This document shows positions 59,499 to 64,000 of a stretch of DNA of 64,000 nt, in pieces. Made by a program: the position numbers and the translations under genes. The notes below the pieces were generated by a model. It was not told the origin of the DNA. It saw only the letters and a list, made by a program, of their open reading frames with translations, and ran no database searches. The stretch comes from Anaerosomatales bacterium (GTDB taxonomy: Bacteria; Actinomycetota; Coriobacteriia; Anaerosomatales; Anaerosomataceae): assembly GCA_030019445.1 (NCBI GenBank), contig JASEEU010000003.1, positions 1-64,000 of the forward strand. The letters run 5' to 3'. The first letter of the stretch is position 1. Each line of letters begins with the position of its first letter.

Positions 59499-60214
59499 TC
59501 GGCGTCCTGCACCGGATACGGCAGCACGAACAGGTCGTCTCTTATCGGCACGCCGACTTCGACGTTCGAGAACATCCTGCGCGTCACCTGGAGCGTCCCG
59601 ATACTGCCGTCGTCCTCGGGCACCGCGCCGCGCACGATCACACCGATGACGACGTCATCTTTGACGAGATAGGTGATGTCCTCGCGGTACCACGCGTTGC
59701 TCGCGCCGGCCATCTCGGACATCTCTTTGACCGCGTAGGTGACGCGGGTGGCGCCGGTCTCCTCGTCGATGCCGTCCTCGACGCCGGGGACGTCAGGTCG
59801 CGTGAGCTCGGTGAGGTAGTGGTCGACCGGTGCGACGCTTGGCTGGCAGATCTCATCCGGATGCTGGGCGAAGTACGCTGTCTCGCCGTCCGGGGTGAGG
59901 ATGGAGCGGATGAACTCGCCGTCCTGGTACAGGTCGTAACGGAAGAGGCGGCCGTCCATCCAGAACTCGCCTGACTGCTCGAGCTCGGTCCCGTTGGCGA
60001 ACGTCGTATGCAGCGTGTACTCGCCCGTCTTGGTGTCGGCCTCGAGGTACTCGTCGAGGCTCGGATCGACGATGGCGCCCGTCTCCGCAGGGGGCGCATC
60101 GGTGGTCGTCTCGGCGCTCTGGTCGGTCTCGGCCAGCAACGGACAGCAGCCTGCGGTCGTGAGCAGCACACCGACCGCGACGATGACGAGGGCTGCGAGC
60201 AGTCGACCCTTCAT
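59495..60214 (-). CDS. LolA/LppX-like lipoprotein
   Basis: A 239-residue lipoprotein. The signal peptide (VIVAVGVLLTTAGC, lipobox TAGC) is followed by a domain of repeating beta strands: GEYTLHTTFANGTELEQSGEFWMDGRLFRYDLYQDGEF, then TYAVKEMSEMAGASNAWYREDITYLV. The pattern resembles LolA/DUF4412-like proteins that carry hydrophobic cargo. ATG 60214 has GGGGGAC upstream. Confidence 0.83.
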   Translation of the reverse strand: MKGRLLAALVIVAVGVLLTTAGCCPLLAETDQSAETTTDAPPAETGAIVDPSLDEYLEADTKTGEYTLHTTFANGTELEQSGEFWMDGRLFRYDLYQDGEFIRSILTPDGETAYFAQHPDEICQPSVAPVDHYLTELTRPDVPGVEDGIDEETGATRVTYAVKEMSEMAGASNAWYREDITYLVKDDVVIGVIVRGAVPEDDGSIGTLQVTRRMFSNVEVGVPIRDDLFVLPYPVQDAD

Positions 60215-60288
60215 GGACGTCCCCCTTCGCCTCTTCGGCGACGCGTCTTCCCGCGCCACCCTCGGTCACATCATAGCCCAGGGGGCCC

Positions 60289-61047
60289 TCACATCGGGAC
60301 GAGCGTGTTCGCGAACACAAGCCAGGCAAGGAGGGACTTGGCGGTGAGGCTCAAGAAGACGTACACGGCCTCGCCGAACAGGTAGTCGCGCCACTTGCCG
60401 ATGCGCCGGTATTGCAGCCATTGGTTGAGCGCGAAGCTGTTGAAGAACACGAACATCGACACGAAGATCCAGTACACGAACGCGGGCGGCTCGGCCGCTG
60501 TGGTCGGGCTCCAGATGTAGTACGCGATGGCGAGCCAGGGCACGATCCCCGCGATGCAGCCGAAGACGAAGGGGAGCCAGCCGCGCTCGCCGGGCTCCTC
60601 GTAGTGCTCCTGCAGCAGGCCGAACAGGATCATGGACGCGTTCGCGCCGATGAGGCCAAGAAGCGCCGCGATGTCGCTGATGCCCGGAAGCATCGCGATG
60701 AGCACGACCATCAGCGATGAGCTGAACGCGTACTCGATCCACCGCGCGTAGTTGCGGTGCCGCTCGAGGTTTCGGACGTACCACGGGAAGACCGGAGGTG
60801 ATGCGATGATGAAGTGCGCGAGTGCCGACATGAACACGAAGGCGGCCACCGCAGCGCCGAGAGGCAGTGTGAAAAGCTCCGTCGGCGTCGTCGGTGTGCC
60901 CGGAGGGCCCTCCAGGAACGACGCGGTGACCGGCAGACCGAAATCGTTGCTCAGCGCGACGATCGCGACGCCCTGACCCGCGTGGAACGATCCCATGACC
61001 ACGTTGTAGATGCGGAGCCGCTTGAACCGCCGATCGTGCTCTGCCAT
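60289..61047 (-). CDS. Heliorhodopsin
   Basis: A 252-residue seven-helix protein with all heliorhodopsin landmarks: His22 (SFHAGQG, TM1), His78 (ALAHFIIAS, TM2), Glu105 (RWIEYAFSSSLM, TM3 counterion), Ser233 and retinal Schiff-base Lys237 (FLSLTAKSLLAW, TM7). Spacing agrees with the prototype (H23, H80, E107, S237, K241). N-terminus lies inside in this family, opposite to type 1 rhodopsins. It binds retinal; no transport is expected, photosensing is proposed. GGGGGGCG precedes ATG 61047. It stands alone between a lipoprotein and tRNA-Phe. Confidence 0.95.
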   Translation of the reverse strand: MAEHDRRFKRLRIYNVVMGSFHAGQGVAIVALSNDFGLPVTASFLEGPPGTPTTPTELFTLPLGAAVAAFVFMSALAHFIIASPPVFPWYVRNLERHRNYARWIEYAFSSSLMVVLIAMLPGISDIAALLGLIGANASMILFGLLQEHYEEPGERGWLPFVFGCIAGIVPWLAIAYYIWSPTTAAEPPAFVYWIFVSMFVFFNSFALNQWLQYRRIGKWRDYLFGEAVYVFLSLTAKSLLAWLVFANTLVPM

Positions 61048-61156
61048 GACGCCCCCCGTTTCGCTCGTGTCTGAACGGTTTGGTGAATTGATACCCCCGC
61101 GTCAGCGCGCCTTGACCGGGCGACGGCTCGTCGGTACGATTGTTCGGCCCCCATAC

Positions 61157-61232
61157 GGCCAGGTAGCTCAGTTGGTAGAGCATCGCACTGAAAATGCGGG
61201 TGTCGGCGGTTCAAGTCCGTCCCTGGCCACCA
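61157..61232 (+). tRNA. tRNA-Phe(GAA)
   Basis: GGCCAGG/CCTGGCC acceptor stem, anticodon arm CGCA-CTGAAAA-TGCG (GAA), T-loop GGTTCAAGTCC and encoded CCA (61230-61232). Confidence 0.96.
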
Positions 61233-61240
61233 GTCACCAC

Positions 61241-61270
61241 AACGACCCCGCTGTCGCGGGGTCGTTCTCG
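61241..61270 (+). terminator. Intrinsic terminator after tRNA-Phe
   Basis: AACGACCCCGC (61241-61251) pairs with GCGGGGTCGTT (61256-61266), loop TGTC, then CTCGTT. Confidence 0.8.
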
Positions 61271-61299
61271 TTACCGTGCGCCGGTCGGCTGTGTACACT
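61271..61299 (+). promoter_or_regulatory. Promoter for the two-component operon
   Basis: TTACCG (61271-61276) and TACACT (61294-61299) with 17-base spacing lie 33 bases before the response regulator start. Confidence 0.55.
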
Positions 61300-61331
61300 G
61301 GTGCAGGAGGCGGGAGATGAGGAGTGGCGCC

Positions 61332-62018
61332 ATGCCCAAGGCGCTCGTCGTCGATGACGAAGCGAACATCCGCGAGCTCGTGAGGGTCTACCTCGACGCG
61401 GCGGACTTCAGCGTCGACGAGGCGGCTGACGGCATCACCGCGCTGCGGCTTCTCGGCGAACGCGCCTACGATGTCGTCGTCCTCGACATCATGCTGCCCG
61501 AGGTGGACGGCGTCGAGATCTGCCGGCGCATCCGACGGACGTCGGACGTGCCCGTGCTCATGCTGACCGCGCGCCGCGAGGACACCCAGAAGGTTGCGGC
61601 CCTCGAGCTCGGTGCCGACGACTACATCACCAAGCCGTTCAGCCCGCCGGAGCTGGTGGCGCGCGTGCGTGCGGTCCTGCGGCGCGCCACCGCGCCGTCA
61701 ATCACCGAGGCACCGCTCGCCGTCGGCGAGCTCACGCTCGATCCGGCGTCGCGTGAGGTGCGCGTGGGCGATCGCGTCGTCATGCTGACCGCCAAGGAGT
61801 TCGACCTGCTCGAAGCGATGATGCGCGAGCCGGGCGTGGTCTTCAGCCGGGAGCGGCTGTTGGAGGCCGCCTGGGGCTTCTCGGACTACCTGGACGCGCG
61901 GGGCGTGGACGTCCACATCAGGCACATCCGGGACAAGCTCGGCGACGACGCCGCCGAGCCGCGGTTCGTGGAGACGGTCCGCGGGGTGGGCTACCGCATC
62001 CGCAAGGAACGTGACTGA
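61332..62018 (+). CDS. OmpR/PhoB-type response regulator
   Basis: A 228-residue regulator with the receiver domain (DD at ALVVDDEANI, phosphoacceptor D52 in VVLDIMLPEVDG, K in ITKPFSPPEL) and a winged-helix effector domain (LTAKEFDLLEAMMREPGVVFSRERLLEAAWGF, then RGVDVHIRHIRDKLGDD, VRGVGYRI). ATG 61332 follows GAGGAG. Directly coupled to the kinase downstream. Confidence 0.96.
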   Translation: MPKALVVDDEANIRELVRVYLDAADFSVDEAADGITALRLLGERAYDVVVLDIMLPEVDGVEICRRIRRTSDVPVLMLTARREDTQKVAALELGADDYITKPFSPPELVARVRAVLRRATAPSITEAPLAVGELTLDPASREVRVGDRVVMLTAKEFDLLEAMMREPGVVFSRERLLEAAWGFSDYLDARGVDVHIRHIRDKLGDDAAEPRFVETVRGVGYRIRKERD

Positions 62019-62019
62019 C

Positions 62020-63441
62020 ATGGCTCACCCACGCGGCGTGTCGTTCACGCGACAGACGCGAGCCTCGATGATGATGGTGACGATCATCGCGGTGCTGGTG
62101 TTGTTCGGCGCGTTCTCCATCGTCTGGCTCCAGTACACGGTGGACGCGCGGGAGCGCGAGCTCAGCCGCCAGGTGACCGCGCTCGCGCTCGGCCCCGAGG
62201 CTGTGCCGCTTCCGGGAGCGCAGCTCGACAGCGAGTTGAGGATGCGGCTCTTCCGCGTGCAGGCCGGCATCATCGGCGCGCGACTCCTCGTCACGGATGG
62301 CGAGGGCGGGGTGCTCTTCGCCTCCTCGCCCGAAGGCGGGCTGGCGCCCTTCGACATCGAAGCGCTCGGCGGACCCGACGCCCGCGGCGCGCGGTCCTCG
62401 GTGACCGTGTCGGCGGGAGGAGACCGGACGCTTGTCGTGGCGGCTCCCATCGAGGGCGTGGACGGCTACATCGTCGCCGTACAGCCGTTGTCCGAGGTGA
62501 GCGGCGCCGGCGTCAACGCCGCGCTGCTGCTCGGTGCGGCGGCGCTCGTCGCCGTGCTCGTCGGCTGGCTGGCTGGCGGCATCTTCGCCCGACGGGTATC
62601 CGGCCGGATCGTGCGGCTCGGCGATGCGGCCGAAGCAATCGCGGGAGGCGAGTGGGGTCGCCAGGTGGAGGAAGAGGGCGACGATGAGATCGCCACGCTC
62701 GCCCGGTCGTTCAACCGCATGTCATCGAGTGTGGCCCGGGCGTACCGCAGCCAGAAAGAGTTCGTCGGCGATGTCTCGCATGAGCTGCGTACGCCGATCA
62801 CGGCGATCCAGGGCTTCGCTACCGCGCTGGTTGATGGCACCGCGTCCTCGCCGGAGGCGCGCCAGCGGGCGCTGACGGTGCTCAAGCGGGAGGCGGACCG
62901 CCTCGGGGAGCTCACTGAGGCGCTGCTCGCACTGGCCGATCTTGATGCGGGGCAGCTCGCGCTCGACCGCTTGCCGGTCGACCCTGCCGCGCTCGCTGCG
63001 GCGCTGGTCGAGCGCCACGCGGATGCTGCCGGGGCGGCGGGCGTCTCCCTTGAGATCGCCGATCTCGCCTCGGCCGGACGTCCCCTCGGAGACGAGGCGC
63101 GCGTGCTGCAGGTGGCGAGCCAGCTCGTCGCCAATGCGCTCGCCTACACGCCTCGCGGCGGGACCGTGCGGGTGAGCGCCGGGGAGTCGGATGGTTGGTG
63201 GAGGCTTGCGGTCGACGATTCGGGTCCCGGCATCCCCATCGAAGACCGTGAGCGCATCTTCGAGCGCTTCGTGCGTCTCGATCCCTCGCGCGCAGGCGGC
63301 ACGGGCGGGACCGGGTTGGGGCTTGCCATCGCGAGACAGCTCCTCCGCCTCATGGACGGGCGTATCCGCGTGACCGACTCGGAGTTGGGTGGTTCGCGCT
63401 TCGAGATGGAGCTGCCGCTCGCGGCGCATGGCGCCCGCTAG
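62020..63441 (+). CDS. Sensor histidine kinase, EnvZ/PhoR-like
   Basis: A 473-residue kinase: TM1 (MVTIIAVLVLFGAFSIVWLQY), an extracytoplasmic sensor of about 110 residues, TM2 (ALLLGAAALVAVLVGWLAGGIF), a HAMP domain (residues about 190-240), HisKA with H254 (DVSHELRTPITAI) and HATPase with DSGPGIP and GTGLGLAI. ATG 62020 is one base past the regulator stop; a GTG at 62011 is an alternative. Confidence 0.95.
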   Translation: MAHPRGVSFTRQTRASMMMVTIIAVLVLFGAFSIVWLQYTVDARERELSRQVTALALGPEAVPLPGAQLDSELRMRLFRVQAGIIGARLLVTDGEGGVLFASSPEGGLAPFDIEALGGPDARGARSSVTVSAGGDRTLVVAAPIEGVDGYIVAVQPLSEVSGAGVNAALLLGAAALVAVLVGWLAGGIFARRVSGRIVRLGDAAEAIAGGEWGRQVEEEGDDEIATLARSFNRMSSSVARAYRSQKEFVGDVSHELRTPITAIQGFATALVDGTASSPEARQRALTVLKREADRLGELTEALLALADLDAGQLALDRLPVDPAALAAALVERHADAAGAAGVSLEIADLASAGRPLGDEARVLQVASQLVANALAYTPRGGTVRVSAGESDGWWRLAVDDSGPGIPIEDRERIFERFVRLDPSRAGGTGGTGLGLAIARQLLRLMDGRIRVTDSELGGSRFEMELPLAAHGAR

Positions 63442-63447
63442 ACGCGC

Positions 63448-63480
63448 ATCGGGGCCGCTCCTCTCCGGAACGACCCCGAT
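63448..63480. terminator. Weak terminator hairpin between convergent genes
   Basis: ATCGGGG (63448-63454) pairs with CCCCGAT (63474-63480) around a 19-base loop, downstream of the kinase and before the convergent gene end at 63517. Confidence 0.4.
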
Positions 63481-63516
63481 CCGTGCCTGTTCCGCGCCGC
63501 TGCGCGGCTCCGCTGC

Positions 63517-64000
63517 CTAGAGGTACTGCCAGACGTCCTCGATACCGGCCTCCACGGAGGGAACGCACTCGATGATCGAGTGCTGGAACGTGCCCGTCGT
63601 GCTGTCGATGAGGCGGAGGTCGACCACAGGCGGCTCGGCGATATGCCGGCCTTCCGCGTCGACGACGACCTTGACTCGCGGCCGCAGGAGGTCGTCCCGG
63701 TTCACCCGGAAGACCACGGCCGTGCTCTTGTCGTCGAGCGTGACGACCGCGCCCATGGGATAGATGCCGAGCATCGCCACGAGCGCCTTGGTCAGGCTCG
63801 GGTCGTACGCCTTGTTCCGACCCTGCATGAGGACGGCGAGCGCCTTGTCGGGCCGGATCTCGCGACGGAACGGCCGGCGCGTGGTCATCGCGTCGTAGGC
63901 GTCGCACAGCGCGACGACCTTGCTGAAGAGGTGCTGCTCGTGCGGCTCGCCGATCTCCGGGTAGCCCTGCAGGTCGTGGCGCTGGTGGTGCTCGTACGCC
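63517..64000 (-). CDS. HD-GYP-type domain protein, C-terminal part (runs off window)
   Basis: About 161 residues remain. The visible edge begins YEHHQRHDLQGYP, matching the HHERxDGxGYP region of HD-GYP phosphodiesterases, then FSKVVALCDAYDAMTTRRPFR (the DxxDAMTxxRPY segment). The C-terminal tail GAVVTLDDKSTAVVFRVNRDD is typical. In HD-GYP the second His and the GYP motif bind metal and substrate c-di-GMP; R-x-D in place of ExxDG at RHDLQGYP is a variant. The 5' part is outside. Confidence 0.85.
   Translation of the reverse strand, partial: AYEHHQRHDLQGYPEIGEPHEQHLFSKVVALCDAYDAMTTRRPFRREIRPDKALAVLMQGRNKAYDPSLTKALVAMLGIYPMGAVVTLDDKSTAVVFRVNRDDLLRPRVKVVVDAEGRHIAEPPVVDLRLIDSTTGTFQHSIIECVPSVEAGIEDVWQYL

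Noticed and set aside
1-64000. CRISPR arrays, rRNA genes and prophage structural genes
   Set aside because: No regularly spaced direct repeats, rRNA segments or capsid/tail genes were seen in the window.

Overview
The window is high-GC bacterial DNA with actinobacterial character. Supporting signs are GC-rich codon use, frequent GTG and TTG starts, many TetR, MarR and PadR switches beside short-chain dehydrogenases, a secreted protein with cell wall binding repeats 2, and tRNA genes with encoded CCA. The four-subunit 2-oxoacid:ferredoxin oxidoreductase, several radical SAM and B12 proteins and the DUF438/hemerythrin sensor point to an anaerobic or microaerophilic life. An anaerobic Coriobacteriia-like lineage fits, but this is inference and no rRNA gene is present.

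Layout. 1-4.2 kb is an accessory strip: an unrecognised winged-helix-like gene, an IS110-family transposase broken by a frameshift, an AlbA_2/Schlafen-type ATP-binding protein, and a tandem graveyard of IS30-family ends. 4.2-28.8 kb is chromosomal housekeeping and stress material: MarR-NmrA pair, TrmO, DUF2239, AlkD-like glycosylase, several SDRs, a class-C beta-lactamase-fold protein, a CHASE/PAS histidine kinase, cspA with a hairpin leader, tRNA-Val, a TetR-flavodoxin-SDR operon with two clear operators, PadR/DUF2812, TetR/MBL, a three-gene zinc-ribbon and cell-surface operon, and a KamA-like radical SAM protein. 28.8-44.7 kb holds a beta-propeller/CWB2 surface protein, DUF192, GNAT, a c-type cytochrome lipoprotein, a small 16-residue-repeat solenoid membrane protein, a TetR-controlled MacB-like exporter, a second convergent exporter with a B12-binding protein, and a DUF1858/DUF438/hemerythrin/PAS protein.

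44.87-49.86 kb is a compact genomic island bounded by two nearly identical tRNA-Asp(GTC) genes. It carries a tyrosine integrase, a CadA-type heavy-metal P1B ATPase, its ArsR/CadC-type repressor and a DUF1232 membrane protein. The ATPase is the main discovery candidate. Its real start overlaps the repressor stop, and an in-frame TGA falls exactly at the first cysteine of the HMA-domain CxxC motif, followed by a hairpin with bacterial SECIS geometry. This predicts a selenocysteine (UxxC) metal-transport ATPase, which a conventional gene call would truncate.

50.0-64.0 kb contains an SDR, a scar where two gene fragments abut, and an operon of XRE-cupin regulator, acyl-CoA synthetase, alpha/beta hydrolase and the G-D-A-B subunits of a 2-oxoacid:ferredoxin oxidoreductase. 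These could together interconvert 2-oxoacids, acyl-CoAs and acids with reduced ferredoxin. Then follow a B12-binding radical SAM protein, a lipoprotein, a well-conserved heliorhodopsin (Lys237, Glu105, His22 and His78 all present), tRNA-Phe, an OmpR/EnvZ-type two-component pair, and the 3' part of an HD-GYP-type gene running off the window.
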